DNA from: Fragilaria radians
Taxonomy: Eukaryota; Bacillariophyta; Fragilariophyceae; Fragilariales; Fragilariaceae
Reading direction: 5' to 3'
Assembly (NCBI GenBank): GCA_900642245.1
Contig: CAAAJI010000013.1
Coordinates: forward strand, 447,053-511,052
DNA: 64,000 bases
Below the pieces are notes generated by a model. The model was not told the origin of the DNA. It worked only from the letters and a program-made list of their open reading frames with translations, and searched no databases. Below are positions 45,961-57,262 of the stretch, in pieces. Each line of letters starts with the position of its first letter. Positions within the stretch are counted from its first letter, which is position 1. Both the position numbers and the translations under genes were made by a program.

Positions 45961-47900
45961 TGATAGGAATCGCAAATCATGGTGTATAGATGAAGGATCG
46001 ATGTAAGCTTACTTGGAAATGTTGTGAATCATCATTTTTGAACTTTACATCAAGCATCCTGCTTAAAAATGACACCCAAATTCGAAAATAAGGAATTTCT
46101 ATTGAAGAACTTTTGCCAAAGTTATTGATCTGGGATTCAGAAACATGGGTTGATATCATAGGTAAAATAGATATCAAACTAACCTTTTCTTGCTGAAGGA
46201 TATTGACGTTGAAATCAAGCTTCCAATCGAGTCTAAACTGATAGCACCGGTGCCACTATATCAGGTGAAAATGCCTTAATGGATAATATAGCAACATCGG
46301 ATATCAAGGAAATATGTATATTGAAGCTGGAGTCTTAAAAGTCGAATTCGTGTGATGAAAATAAGACGACTCTGAAATCTTCCCAACAAAATGTTGATCA
46401 GAAAATCAAAGACAGGCACGAGGAGAAGTTTTAGATGATATTGGATAAACCTTTAGCAATAGGAAGGGAATTGAAGATAATGCAATACTTTGAAGGCAGA
46501 TTTTGTTCTTTTCTATGGATATTTGATAAGGATAGTGAGCTTTAAGAAACTTTGACTAGGCAAGATATGCGACATTTACTTCGAATTTAATGTAGTAACT
46601 ACTACCTATTTATAGCTCCATATTTGCATTAAGTGGAGAGGTTCTAGGAGTTCTAGATAAAAAAGGCTGATAAACTAGCATAAACCAGCAGGAGATCCAC
46701 ACACATTCCTGTACGTGCTTCTAGATAAGTAAAGGCTGACTTACCATCTCTTTTCACCTTACATTTGAACTGCATATCACATAAACCCACTTTCAAACCA
46801 AGTTGTGCAAATACTCTAGGGTAGATTCATTCAATCGCTTAGCAATTCCTCTCCTATGCGTTGACCAACGTGACCATTTGTTTCATGATGCTAGCGCTCT
46901 TGACTATTGACCTGATAGGGATTTTGAACCGTCTACGTTTCCTGAATTGGCTTTTTCACAAACGGCAACAGCGTACAGGATAATTTTGCCAACGTTACTG
47001 CTACTAATGACTGAGTAGCTCCAGGCCAAAATATTGCTGTGCGTTTCTCAGAAATATCCCCTTCCCCCCCCTCTCTCTCTCTTCTCGTAAATTCAAAATT
47101 CAAATGATTTGAATTGTGCATGTTAATACTCTATGTGAGATGAGTGACCTATGATGTGGTCATTGGCTGGTCTTTAAGAAAGTCAAGTCAAGTCAAGTTA
47201 ATCAACTTATCCTTATCACGACAAGAATTGTCATCTAGCTTTATTATCTGAGCTATAGACTTACATCCTCAAGCCCTGTTAACTTTTAAAGTTTCAAAGG
47301 TCAGAATGCTTGTATGTGTGGATGCATATCATGCCCGTTAATTAGCGACAATACAATCTATCCCTTGAATGACTCTTTTGTTCAATTACACTCCTGTTGG
47401 TCTTTTTTCTAAACTTCGAGACACTATGGAGGCGTCAACTTTTGCCACAGAATTTATCATTTTAAGCTTGTTACTGAGCTTGGCTTAGAAGTTGATTACA
47501 TGCTGAGGTAATAATCTGGAGAAATTGTTTGTAACCCATAATTATTGCACTTTTAAGACCGTTGTAATCTTAACAGTTGAGGGGGAACAAATTCGGAGTA
47601 CCACATAATTGATGGATTTGAAGGCTTCCACAAATAAAGGTTAGGCGAAATAGTGGTTAAAATATACCTGTCTTCATTCATTTACTTATGAAGAAAATGT
47701 GCATGCCGACGTAACATGTGCTTAAGTAATTTGAAAAAGTGAGTATCGCAAATTTCTTATGTGATGAAGACTTTCGCTGAAATTTCTTTTTGTTTTCCCC
47801 TTTTTCATAACACTATCCCCACGTTGGCATACCCAGTCGACTTGCCTCAACTCTTTACATCTATAGAGGTTGCTACTAGTGACCCTTCTTAAACTCGAAC
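45961..47900. other. intergenic, 1.9 kb
   Basis: No gene supported. It contains a C/T tract (cccttcccccccc followed by ct repeats, about 47058-47092) and a short tcaag array (about 47184-47200). The right end is the 5' flank of the three-module secreted protein. Confidence 0.5.
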
Positions 47901-50900
47901 ATGAAATTCCAGTCAATCTCAACTTTTTTTTTGGCTATGACAACCATGCTCGATCTAGCTTTTTCACAAAAGAGTTTAGTTGATGAAAAAGATGCAGAAT
48001 TGTTCAATGAAGACGAGAGATACTGGGTGAGTTATCTGAATTCTACCTTCTCTCACGCAAGCCTACCAACGCTTCGGCCCCATTCCCGACCCCCACAACC
48101 ATTTTCTCCAACAACAGTGGCTCCTCCTCAAAGTCTATTGCCATCAATAGAGCATTCTTACGTTCCCAGTGGAAAAGACGATAGTTGCAAGGTCAAGCTC
48201 AAACTGAGGTGTAGCCCATCTGACGATGAAAAATCCCGCTGTTTAGATAAGCAAGCTGTGACTAGTCTGTCATGTCAGGGCTGTCGTCCGACAAATTTGT
48301 GCTTTATGTACAGTCCCAAACCGTGTCCAATAAGTCGAAGTAACTACCCTGATGGTCTGCTGTCATGTATTGATTATGAAAAGAAGGTTGCGTCAAAGCA
48401 TGAAGCACGCCTTGTCGCCTTGAATGGATTTACCACCTACTTTGATAAAAGTGTGCAGAAAGGAGAAGAGTTCTGTGTCTCAGACGCTGGAGGCTACTTG
48501 CCAGACTCATTGAAGTTTTACATAAGCTCTCCACTAGATGAAATGAATCAGAGAGAGGATCAGGTAATAAAAATTGAATCATCTTGTTTGGGTGATGGCT
48601 ATGGCTTAAATCTATTAGATTCTTATGGATCAGTTACATTTACGGGATATCAAAACTGTGAAGGAAACAATAGGTGCTACATTCCACTTACATTTACATA
48701 TTCAATTCAAAATCTTGGTACGACACCGATAACATTGAGAAAGCTAGAATCGACTTTCTCTGAAGACGAATTGAATCTCCTTACTAAATCCGACCGCACA
48801 GCGTTCAAGCTATTCCCGGCTGAAAAATTTATAGCAAAAAATTCATTCACAATCAACGCGTGCACTGGAAAAAAAATTATCAATCACGTGACAGCATTTT
48901 TTTCAGGTGAAAAAGGGAAAAGATGCAGAAGTAAGAAATCGATTTCTTTTGGTGTCGCGGATAGCCCTACATCATCTCCAATGGAAAGTCCTATCGCAAA
49001 AACTGCTCCCTCAAAAATTCCTTTTGGAGCAACACAAGTTCCATCTCTAGAGCCTAGTATGAGGACTATGAGTCCGTCTAAGGGGAGTGATTATCCTTCA
49101 ATAACATCATCAGAGCCTAGTATTGGTACCAATGCACCCATAAGAATTGTCTTTAGTTCCCATCCATCGTCATTTAACGTCTCAATCAGTATTCCCCCAT
49201 CATTTTCACCAACGACACAAACTGTGTCTCCGACAATATCTACAAACTGGTTGGAAACAGCAGCACCAAGTAGTCTTACTGCGTCACCAAGTGCTTCACC
49301 GATCGCATCTTCGGCCTTACCTAGTGTCTCATCCATGCTTCCGAGTGATCAACCTTCATCAATCACTCTTGAGCCATCGACTGTGACGACTCTGCCCCCT
49401 GTTTCTTCGACCACTCCTTCTTCTGTTCCATCGACAAAGCTTAGTCTAAACCCATCAACTGTTCCAAGCTCCTTGCCGTCCCAGAATCCGACGCCTACCT
49501 ACCCTCCATCCTTTCAACCATCAAATATTCCTTCATTTCTGCCCTCATTTTTGCTTTCTCTCTCACCATCAACCGATACTTTGATACCAACGAGCTTAAG
49601 TGATTTTCCATCCATCGTTCCCACTACATTGAGCCCTGAATTCAAGTGCAGTATCGAAGTAAGTGTCGATTGTAAGCCTTCTGACAATTCAGCTGAAGAT
49701 TGTAACGCGATTCCAATACCATCCCTGATATGTGAAGAAACACCGTTTGCGGTAGTATTAAGGTATACTGGTGGCAAATGTGACGCATCGTCTAATCTTC
49801 AGCCTTCTTCAGAATTTTTATGCTTTGATTTTGACATCAGTACACCGCCTGGTAATAATCAAAGTTCCTTTGTTGTTATAACTGATTCAGATGGGAGAGG
49901 CATAGTCTATCATTCAGATTTTGCTTTCATAGGGACTGATATCCTCATCGAAGACGATGGGAATAACTTGGCCGAAAATTTAAATATCACGATATACGCA
50001 TCGGAAAATACTTCATTCGATAACATGCTTCAAACGGTTTCGTTTCGCAGTGCATGTGACACCAGTTTATTCATTAAGGATCAGTTCGGATCCTTTCAAG
50101 TAATTGTTTTCATTAACACACTACAGGGGGCTGTAACTTGTGACTTCAACGTCACTTACGTTTATACAATAGAGAATACAAGTCAAGGAAATAATGCCAC
50201 AATCATGTCCCTGGAAAGTGTTACAAATGCGGGTATTCTGAACCTAACAAATGAAGTGGAAGGAACTGTCCTCGCTCCGAAAAGCTTCGTTTCTTTCTCG
50301 CGGTCTACAATTATTGATTTATCGCTCACAGAAAAGAATACTGTCGATAGCAAAGTACAAGGCTTTTCAAATCAAGGAATACTTTGTATTGACGATCATT
50401 TTTTAAGTTATACGTCAGGACAGAAGACAGCAATTTCGATTCCCACCTCTTCTCCTACCGAAACACCGACATTCACCAGTTTACCAACACCAGATCCAGA
50501 AGACAGTAGTTGTGAATTACTGCCAATTATTGAATGTGTAGTCATTGAAGGACCAGCCGATGACTGCTCTGGTCTTCAAGCGCCCTCACAACTACAATGC
50601 TTGGGTGACCGCAGTCCCTATGAGTTACGTTTTCTATACACAGGAGAGCCTTGTCCTGGCATCAATAATGCCGACGGATTTCGTTGTGATGACAGAAATG
50701 GTGGGCCAGAAGGCAGTGCTAGCGCTTGGCTTTTGATTCGATCTCAGAGTGAAACAGTCTATAACGGGACAGTGAATAAAGGAAGCTTCTTGGTTGCAAG
50801 AGGTGCATTTGATGACTTCACGGATTTAACAGTTTATTCCAATGAGTTAAATGGCCCAGGGGATATATTACAAGCAATGAGAATGAGAACGGTTTGTCAA

Positions 50901-51281
50901 GAACAAGATGATCTTAGCCTTCAAAACACATTCGGTTCCCTGCAACTCATAGGATTTGCAAGTGGAGCAGGCGGCTCGAATATCGCATTTGCATCCGTAC
51001 AAATAAACTACTATGTACGGACAAGGACTGGAATAAGCGCAGTGATACAGTACGCTGAGTCGATTGGAGCTCTTGCAGGAAAAAGAGTTTTGCGATCGAC
51101 TCCATCAGCTCCCCTGAACTTTCGAGATGTATTGGCCCTAGGGGTAGAGAGACAAATAATCAATCTTGTTTCCACTCAAAATGAACCTTTCAACTTTACA
51201 CTCAAGACAAATGGAACATCAGTACCGAATCCGACTCTATTTTGCTCTGCAAATTTAGATTTCAGTTTCACCGTTCTTTGA
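47901..51281 (+). CDS. secreted three-module protein with PS/PT-rich linker
   Basis: The 1126-aa intronless protein has a signal peptide (1-22, ending DLAFS). A Pro/Ser stretch (52-88) is followed by three homologous modules at about 93-348, 577-820 and 868-1126. Each begins with a Cys-rich part, 'CxxxxxxxCxxSDDxxxDC...P..LxC', then 'LxFxYTGxPC', an FxCxD step, a mid segment with I-x-x-x-D-x-YG, and a 'LQTVxFRxxCD...DxFGSxQLxxF' block. Modules 1 and 2 are joined by a 230-residue PS/PT-rich linker (PSSxPSxxPS), a hallmark of diatom wall and adhesive proteins and probably heavily O-glycosylated. Module 2 is followed by a short 'PTSSPTETPT' linker. No TM segment or GPI signal. Inference: extracellular matrix, frustule-associated or mucilage protein. 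Biochemical role unknown. Confidence 0.8.
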   Translation: MKFQSISTFFLAMTTMLDLAFSQKSLVDEKDAELFNEDERYWVSYLNSTFSHASLPTLRPHSRPPQPFSPTTVAPPQSLLPSIEHSYVPSGKDDSCKVKLKLRCSPSDDEKSRCLDKQAVTSLSCQGCRPTNLCFMYSPKPCPISRSNYPDGLLSCIDYEKKVASKHEARLVALNGFTTYFDKSVQKGEEFCVSDAGGYLPDSLKFYISSPLDEMNQREDQVIKIESSCLGDGYGLNLLDSYGSVTFTGYQNCEGNNRCYIPLTFTYSIQNLGTTPITLRKLESTFSEDELNLLTKSDRTAFKLFPAEKFIAKNSFTINACTGKKIINHVTAFFSGEKGKRCRSKKSISFGVADSPTSSPMESPIAKTAPSKIPFGATQVPSLEPSMRTMSPSKGSDYPSITSSEPSIGTNAPIRIVFSSHPSSFNVSISIPPSFSPTTQTVSPTISTNWLETAAPSSLTASPSASPIASSALPSVSSMLPSDQPSSITLEPSTVTTLPPVSSTTPSSVPSTKLSLNPSTVPSSLPSQNPTPTYPPSFQPSNIPSFLPSFLLSLSPSTDTLIPTSLSDFPSIVPTTLSPEFKCSIEVSVDCKPSDNSAEDCNAIPIPSLICEETPFAVVLRYTGGKCDASSNLQPSSEFLCFDFDISTPPGNNQSSFVVITDSDGRGIVYHSDFAFIGTDILIEDDGNNLAENLNITIYASENTSFDNMLQTVSFRSACDTSLFIKDQFGSFQVIVFINTLQGAVTCDFNVTYVYTIENTSQGNNATIMSLESVTNAGILNLTNEVEGTVLAPKSFVSFSRSTIIDLSLTEKNTVDSKVQGFSNQGILCIDDHFLSYTSGQKTAISIPTSSPTETPTFTSLPTPDPEDSSCELLPIIECVVIEGPADDCSGLQAPSQLQCLGDRSPYELRFLYTGEPCPGINNADGFRCDDRNGGPEGSASAWLLIRSQSETVYNGTVNKGSFLVARGAFDDFTDLTVYSNELNGPGDILQAMRMRTVCQEQDDLSLQNTFGSLQLIGFASGAGGSNIAFASVQINYYVRTRTGISAVIQYAESIGALAGKRVLRSTPSAPLNFRDVLALGVERQIINLVSTQNEPFNFTLKTNGTSVPNPTLFCSANLDFSFTVL

Positions 51282-53580
51282 TAACCTGCAATCAAAGGAC
51301 AAGGTCACATTGGCAGGCCTAAGTATCATGACACAAATAAAGCTAAAGGATAGGAAAAATACTTTGGGATAAATTGATTGTTGGTGAAAGAGAAATAAAA
51401 AGCAAGGGTGTATTCATTCACTTCATAAATGAGTATCAAAATCTGTGATTTGAAATAAGACTATGATTGGCTGGATTTGTGAAATGGTGTCTGCATCAAC
51501 ATTATTGTTTCCATATCATACCTATACTTCTAAGCATCAAAAAATATAGAATGCATTGTATCGAGATAGCTACGTGTGACACATCATTCAGAAAAGCTTG
51601 ATTGCAACTCAAATATACTTCATGTACAGTGGACTTACTAATCCTTATAATTTAATTTGTTGTAACTACTTTTGACAGCAAGAGGAAAAGGCATTCAATT
51701 ACATCAAATTCTACAATGAGCTAAGGAAAGTGGCATGCACTTTTGTTACCTTGTACCTGAAACGCAATCCTATTTATTGTCCTCAAGCTTCTGTCAAAAG
51801 GCAAATAGACTTCACAAGTCCAGGTTTTTTGTGATAATTGTGTATAATCTATCCTTTCTCCTTACTTATCTGTCTTGGCATTCAATATAAAGCCTATGGC
51901 CCAATATACCTCAATTTCTGTGCTCTTCTTTCAATTGTGAAGCAATTAGCGCCTCTTGATTTTAACAAGAATCATGCAAATTTCAAACTTAAATCATCAT
52001 TCATTTCGTCAAATGCTGACTGTGTTCCCAAATCATTCTTGGGCGTATTCACTAAGCTGTTTCATGAATTGGATATCTGAAGTACGTGGAGCAATGCATT
52101 CAATTTTAATCGTAAATCTTCAACATTTGCGATCCAATTTTCAGGCCTCGTCTTTCTTATTTTATTTGATTCTCCAAACAATGCTTCTGCTTTTGCCATT
52201 GAAAGGGCTGACTAAATGCTTATCTTTTTTTGAATTCTCTCACAACAAGCTGTATTTTCATCGTTATAATCTCTCCCCTTGTAACGTTTCATGATTTGAA
52301 AAAGTGTCATCTTTATTGATTGTGGTATTCCTTACTCTTGCAGCTTGCATCGGGTAGCAATGACTTGCTGTGATCCACAATTGGGATTTGCATAGTTGCT
52401 TTCAATGAAATGAACAATATGAATAGCGCCATATGATACCACAGATTGTCCTTAACAGAGACTCAATTGTTTGGAAGAAGTTAACAGCGTATTGCTACAC
52501 GTTTCAACTTGCAATTGGCATCCACATCTTTCACTTAACAATATTTTTGATTTTGACTTTTGCAGATGAACTGCACTGGTCATGTTTCTTCACACCTTCA
52601 TAGAAGTCTGCAGAGCATCACCGTCCATGCATCCTTCTCTTTTTAAGACAAAGACAATATCATGGGTCACCATGTCCAACGACTAATCTGATCGAACAGC
52701 AGCCATAGAGAGGCCACAACTTTTATTGGTCAAGTGGACAATGGGTTGAGGTTAATGATATGAAGCAGCAATTCCCGGTGTTAGATTGGTTACCATCCTT
52801 ACACAACATCAAAATAGTAGGAATGATATCTTTTCCAAGCTCAATATCATAACTACCATTAGTAGACGGCATTGTATTTCGGGGGGGGAACAGAAATTTT
52901 ATGGCTATTTTCCCAGTAGCGCTAAGCCAAAGAAAAGCTAGCGGAGCCTTGTTCAGATTAGTATCTGCCATCAGCGCCTCTGCCTTCGCCAACTGCTTGT
53001 TATGAGTAATACAAGTAGAATACTGTCAACTTGTATCCAAAACTTAGCCCACCTGTTCTCACAGGTCTAGCAATTGCATATTATGTATTTGCCTTGGCCT
53101 TTGCTTTTCCAAACGTACAGTTATCCCAATCTCTTTTCATTTCTTTGGGCTACAGCCCATTTTTTCTCTGAAGTGTCCAATCATTAATCCGGTTAAAAGT
53201 AGCACATGCAGCGAAAACTTCGCTTAATAAGTATTTCAATGACATATTAATCCGTAGCAAAACAACTGAGTTGTATTAATTAGTATCTACCAGTTCAAGA
53301 TGAGAGAAAGTGTACATGTCCATCCCCAGAGAATTAAATCACAGCGCATTACTCAGCAAGCATGGGGCTTTTTCAGGTGACGTACTGGAACTCCTACTCA
53401 AAACAGAAGTTACAGTTTTAGATTCATTCAAGCCTAAATGCACTGTAAAGTAGATTTTTGCATTACACACGTAGACAAAGATTTATCTTTTTTTAAATAA
53501 TTGCTATCTCGACATATATATGACTTTTAAAGGGCGGCGTGTCATGATAGGAAAAACAGATTGGGGAAAGAATCCGTGCT
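51282..53580. other. intergenic, 2.3 kb, no supported gene
   Basis: AT-rich with a poly-G run (52880-52887) and short frames on both strands. No element motif recognised. The right edge is downstream of the selenoprotein's SECIS hairpin. Confidence 0.5.
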
Positions 53581-53646
53581 CTAGAGATTTATTTCTCAGC
53601 TGTCATAACGCGGTGATAATGACAAGCGTCATTCAATAATTTCTAG
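53581..53646 (-). promoter_or_regulatory. SECIS element in the 3' UTR of the SelM-type gene
   Basis: Read on the minus strand: helix I pairs ctagaaatt with aatctctag (8 of 9 pairs). The quartet ATGA (53632-53629) faces TGAG (53598-53595), giving the tandem G-A core. Helix II pairs cgct(t)gtcat with atgacagc (8 pairs, one bulged T). The apical loop tatcaccgcgtt carries CC (53613-53612) in the place where most SECIS elements have AA. A CC variant is known from vertebrate SelM and SelO. The element begins 24 nt after the TAG stop codon, exactly where a eukaryotic SECIS is expected. By binding SBP2 and the Sec elongation factor it would recode TGA as selenocysteine. Confidence 0.8.
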
Positions 53647-53670
53647 AACGAATCCCTCCATTCCGATGAC

Positions 53671-54165
53671 CTAGAATTCGTCGCCAGTTTTCTGCTTCAC
53701 GGAGTTATCCTCCTCATTTAACTTTGTGGCCGCCATTAATTGGGCTTCACGTCGCTTTCTTGACTCCTCTCGATACAACTCTCGACGAGCTAATTTTTTA
53801 TTGAATTCTTCCAGCCTTTCGACTTCTTTCCTCTGTCTCATAACGGCCACCTCCTCCGTTGTCATGCGTTTGAATCCTTTTTCCAGCATCAAATTGTGCA
53901 GATCTTCTTTGGAACCGTATTCATGCAGATCGATATCCTCCTTAATCTCACCATCAACAAAGATATACAAAACCGCTGGTCTACCTTTCACATATTCAAC
54001 TGAAACTCCCAAGTATTCCTCGGCTTCGTATTCCTTAAGGAACGATTTCAAGTGTGGATACCGATTCAACTTTCATCCGTTACATGAAACGATCTTGCCA
54101 GTGACATTCTGTGCAAACGCAAGGCTCTGGAGTAACATGACAAAGATAAGTAAATAGCGACGCAT
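53671..54165 (-). CDS. SelM/Sep15-family selenoprotein, TGA read as selenocysteine
   Basis: Read through one in-frame TGA (54075-54073, codon 31), the frame gives 164 aa. Residues 1-18 are a signal peptide (MRRYLLIFVMLLQSLAFA). The redox motif is C28-N-G-U31, followed by KLNRYPHLKSFL, matching SelM 'CGGU-QLNRLxEVKAF'; the domain continues with VEYVKGRPAVLYIF and ends near DLHNLMLEKGFKRM, as in the thioredoxin-like Sep15/SelM domain. The C-terminal 50 residues are a charged helix rich in Arg/Glu, not typical of animal SelM, ending GDEF. SelM acts in the ER lumen in thiol redox and calcium homeostasis. Without recoding, the frame starts only after the TGA and loses the signal peptide and active site, so ordinary callers mis-annotate it. 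A SECIS lies 24 nt beyond the stop. Confidence 0.9.
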
Positions 54166-54280
54166 GGTGAGAGTATTGTTGACAAAACAATCTTTCAGTT
54201 CAATAGAAATTTGTACACCAGTCAGGTAAGTTTTTACAGCTCATTCATACGTAAGAAGACTACCAAGTAAGGAATCTACA

Positions 54281-55345
54281 CTACTTCTGGCCGTCTTGTA
54301 TTATTTCGTTGACCTTTAACCCTTAACCCTTCTGTGTTACCTTGAATGCGTTACTATGTGCGACTAAAATCGTTAGGGATACAGCTAATTCAACTTTGTA
54401 CCAGCAATGCTATTTATTTTTTTACCTAATTGGTTCAAAAATAGGATTCCATTCAAAGCTTTTAACTAGAATGTTGCCGAGACTTTCAGTTGTAAACTTC
54501 AGAATATTTAAAGCATTCGTCATGCAAATGCTAAAAAAGTTTCACGTCCGGTCTAGCCGTCATCCGATTTGTGAATCTGCTAACCCCTAATCACCTGCCG
54601 TGCCAATGCTATCAACATTTGCATTGTAGTGCATAGAGAACAGCTTTTAACAGTGATATTAGACTGCAATTAAAAACAGATCTGCTATGATCATTTGTCA
54701 ATAAAACGGCATTCCTTTGAAAATCAAGTAAAGATATTTCACATCTATAGTGGGTAAATTCAATATTCAATAATCGACTTACTTTGTTACTGCTTTCAAC
54801 AGTATTCATCAAATGGATCAAAAATATTGCTGCAATTTTGGGCTGAATGTTATTATACTTCATTTGTCTTGAATTTCATACAAGATGATAATGGATAGAA
54901 CTGAAGCAAACAGAATAACAATATTGACTTCCCAACATCAACAGCATTATTTTGAATTGACAGCTTAGACTCTCCAACAGCAGTAACATTATTTTGATGT
55001 TCCAAAAGACCAGCAGTAATGGCTCCTACAATAATGATGGCGTAATAATGATAGTCCAAAGAGTGCCAACATCTATCCTTATAATTTCACAACAATGTTG
55101 CTTTTCATTGCTATATTTGACTAAGTCACAGAAACAGTCCCTATACTATGATTTGTAAATTCTGCGTCCACAAAAACCATTCTAATAAAACATATGGCAT
55201 AATTATTGCAGCACATTTAAAGCCGGAAAAGAAAATAGATGATCGAAACTAATTGTTACATACTGTTCTTGCATTAAATTATCGTAGCTGCGTGGCAAAG
55301 CAAGCGCCAACTGCTAGTAGGGATATAACAAAAATATTTGACCAG
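54281..55345. repeat. dispersed non-coding repeat, copy 2
   Basis: Collinear with 15115-16325 in the same orientation (see there for matching blocks). Divergence is considerable, with indels, and the tandem duplication of copy 1 is absent here. It begins about 115 bp 5' of the selenoprotein start and carries a ttaacccttaaccc run near 54320. Confidence 0.75.
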
Positions 55346-56307
55346 AAATATTGCACGTTTACCGCAAACAGCTCCTTTCATGTGATGAAGATCCTCGTGG
55401 AGTCAATGCATGAATGATAGAGGACATATGACATCCCTACCTTTTTTCAAGGGTGAAATGAGAATACATACATCAAGTGATTCAACGATGGCTGATTTGC
55501 CAATCTTTGATGCCTGTATATTTCTTGTCTGAAATTCTCCTAAAGTATATTGAGGCAAGATAAGACGTGATATACTCCATTTTCAGGAACATGTGATTGA
55601 TAAAAAAGTGCTTTTCTGATTTGATTAGATTAAGATACTCTCTTGATCTACAAAATTACAGAAACTTCATAATGTTCCTATTTACTTCGAGAAATTCTGG
55701 AACTATTGATTTATTTCTGGCATGGTCTTCCACAATTTCTATATTGTCGCTCTTATTAGTACCAGGACAATCTGTGGCTTCCTCAACAACATGTACTGTG
55801 GGTACATCTCTCCCTTTCTGTGACAACGCAACGCCAAAGTAATTTATCACAATCACATCATCTAGAAATTCCGTAGGACTTGAACTGTAAAGCATCGATT
55901 TTCTGGAACAAAAAGGATGACTGCCTGTACGACATAAATAGCCCTATTCTTTGGGGCTTTTGACTTCTTGCTTAATTATTGTTTTAGGATAAATATCAGA
56001 CTAAACATCTAAGGATGATGTGATGAATTGATTCTCTTTCTACTTGCAAACACACCCAAGAGTTAAACTGTCTATATTCTTGACTGCGAAAATAAGCTCT
56101 TGTGTTGGAGATGTATAATATATCATCTTGGAGATACTTCTTTGCATTGAATGCATATTCAAAAGTGCGATTGCGGGGCATGCTCCTGAGTGCAGGAGAT
56201 CTTTATTGTGATTGACTTGACGCGATAACTCAGACTTCCACCAATTATTCTTTGGATAAATCATGTCTTCAGTAAATATTTAACCACTTATATACATATC
56301 TTTGAGT

Positions 56308-56327
56308 TGACGAGGATATCCTCGTCA
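56308..56327. promoter_or_regulatory. 20-bp perfect palindrome with TGACG/CGTCA ends
   Basis: tgacgaggatatcctcgtca reads the same on both strands. Its ends are TGACG and CGTCA, the half-site of bZIP (CREB/ATF, TGA) factors. It lies about 315 bp 5' of the MED8-like gene. No function is demonstrated. Confidence 0.4.
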
Positions 56328-56641
56328 GAATCCCTTTTTTTACATTATTCTTGATTGTTGCAAATTGAATACCATCCTTTTGTAGCGTCTTCAGATATGA
56401 CCTTCCTTTATAGCTTTCAAGTTCTCGGTCATACACATTATTCCGTTTTGCCAATGCTTGATGTAACAGAATTTCCCTGTAAGTCTAGGGATGTAACTTC
56501 CTTTCACAAGTAGGACTATGGAAGTGAAGTTTTAAAGGAAACATTCTTCAAGAATTATAGTATAGTAATGTATAATATCCCTAAAGTAATTTTTGACCAT
56601 TTTCTGGCTAGTGTTTCGGTGGAAATTCACTGAAATTCGCA

Positions 56642-57140
56642 ATGAGTTCACAAAGGAGAAGCAATGAGCAGCAGCATGTATTTACTCGACAAGCGACGAT
56701 TTTAAGAAAGAACCTTACAGAATGGGACTACATGCTGCGAACGCCCAAAGGAGAGACATGGCAAACTATGGTACGTAAAAGGAATCCAAAATCCTGGATA
56801 TGTCCATCTCTGTTAATCTGGCGCTATTACTTGTAATCTCTTGCACATTAACAAGGTTGGTCGTTTAAATGCAGCCATGAATCAAACTGGTATATTGGAT
56901 CGAAGCATTGATGATGTAATGGAACACTTTGTCTATGTACCTCGGATGTCTCCTGCCAATCCACAGGATATTCCATTCTTTTTGTCAACTCGTTTGGCAC
57001 TGCCAGAAGAGAAAGAAAAATTACTGCTTACGATAGAAGATGACATGGAAGAAGCCGATGCTCCTCAGATCCTAATGAAGTATGAGAATCGTGCCGCGCA
57101 AATATCACATGAGTACGAAGATCAGATGATACGATTTTAA
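56642..57140 (+). CDS. possible Mediator subunit 8 (two exons)
   Basis: Exon 1 is 56642-56770 (43 codons), the intron 56771-56855 (85 nt, gtacgt...acaag, phase 0), exon 2 56856-57140; total 137 aa. Joined, the protein reads ...TWQTM-VGRLNAAMNQTGILDRSIDD...FVYVPRMSPANPQDIPFFLSTRLALPEEKE... This mirrors MED8: an N-terminal helix, 'W..L...LN..L..L...L', then a V(V)Y-P motif, a Pro-rich turn, and 'LLRxKxxPEVE' (here STRLALPEEKE). MED8 links the Mediator head module to TBP. The match is by pattern only. The Mediator subunit 11 candidate at 9.6 kb is an independent weak call. The gene converges on the DUF1338 gene with 122 bp between stops. Confidence 0.5.
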
Positions 57141-57262
57141 GCGAATCAAATGAGAACGAGGAATTTTTCTTGTCACGTATATTGTGAATAAGAACCTTCG
57201 TTGATAATGATTCAAATTATTTCAACACAAAAGAATTAGTGTCTATATAAAATTTTGGATTT

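Larger units (their letters stand above)
54166..56641. other. intergenic, 2.5 kb, largely repeat-derived
   Basis: The left side, 5' of the selenoprotein gene, is the second copy of the dispersed repeat (54281-55345). The right side has a 20-bp perfect palindrome (56308-56327) and no supported gene. Confidence 0.55.

Noticed and set aside
53671..54069. Annotating the selenoprotein as a 132-aa protein starting after the TGA
   Set aside because: It would begin at a non-ATG codon and lose the signal peptide and redox centre; the TGA lies in the family's Sec position and a SECIS follows the stop.
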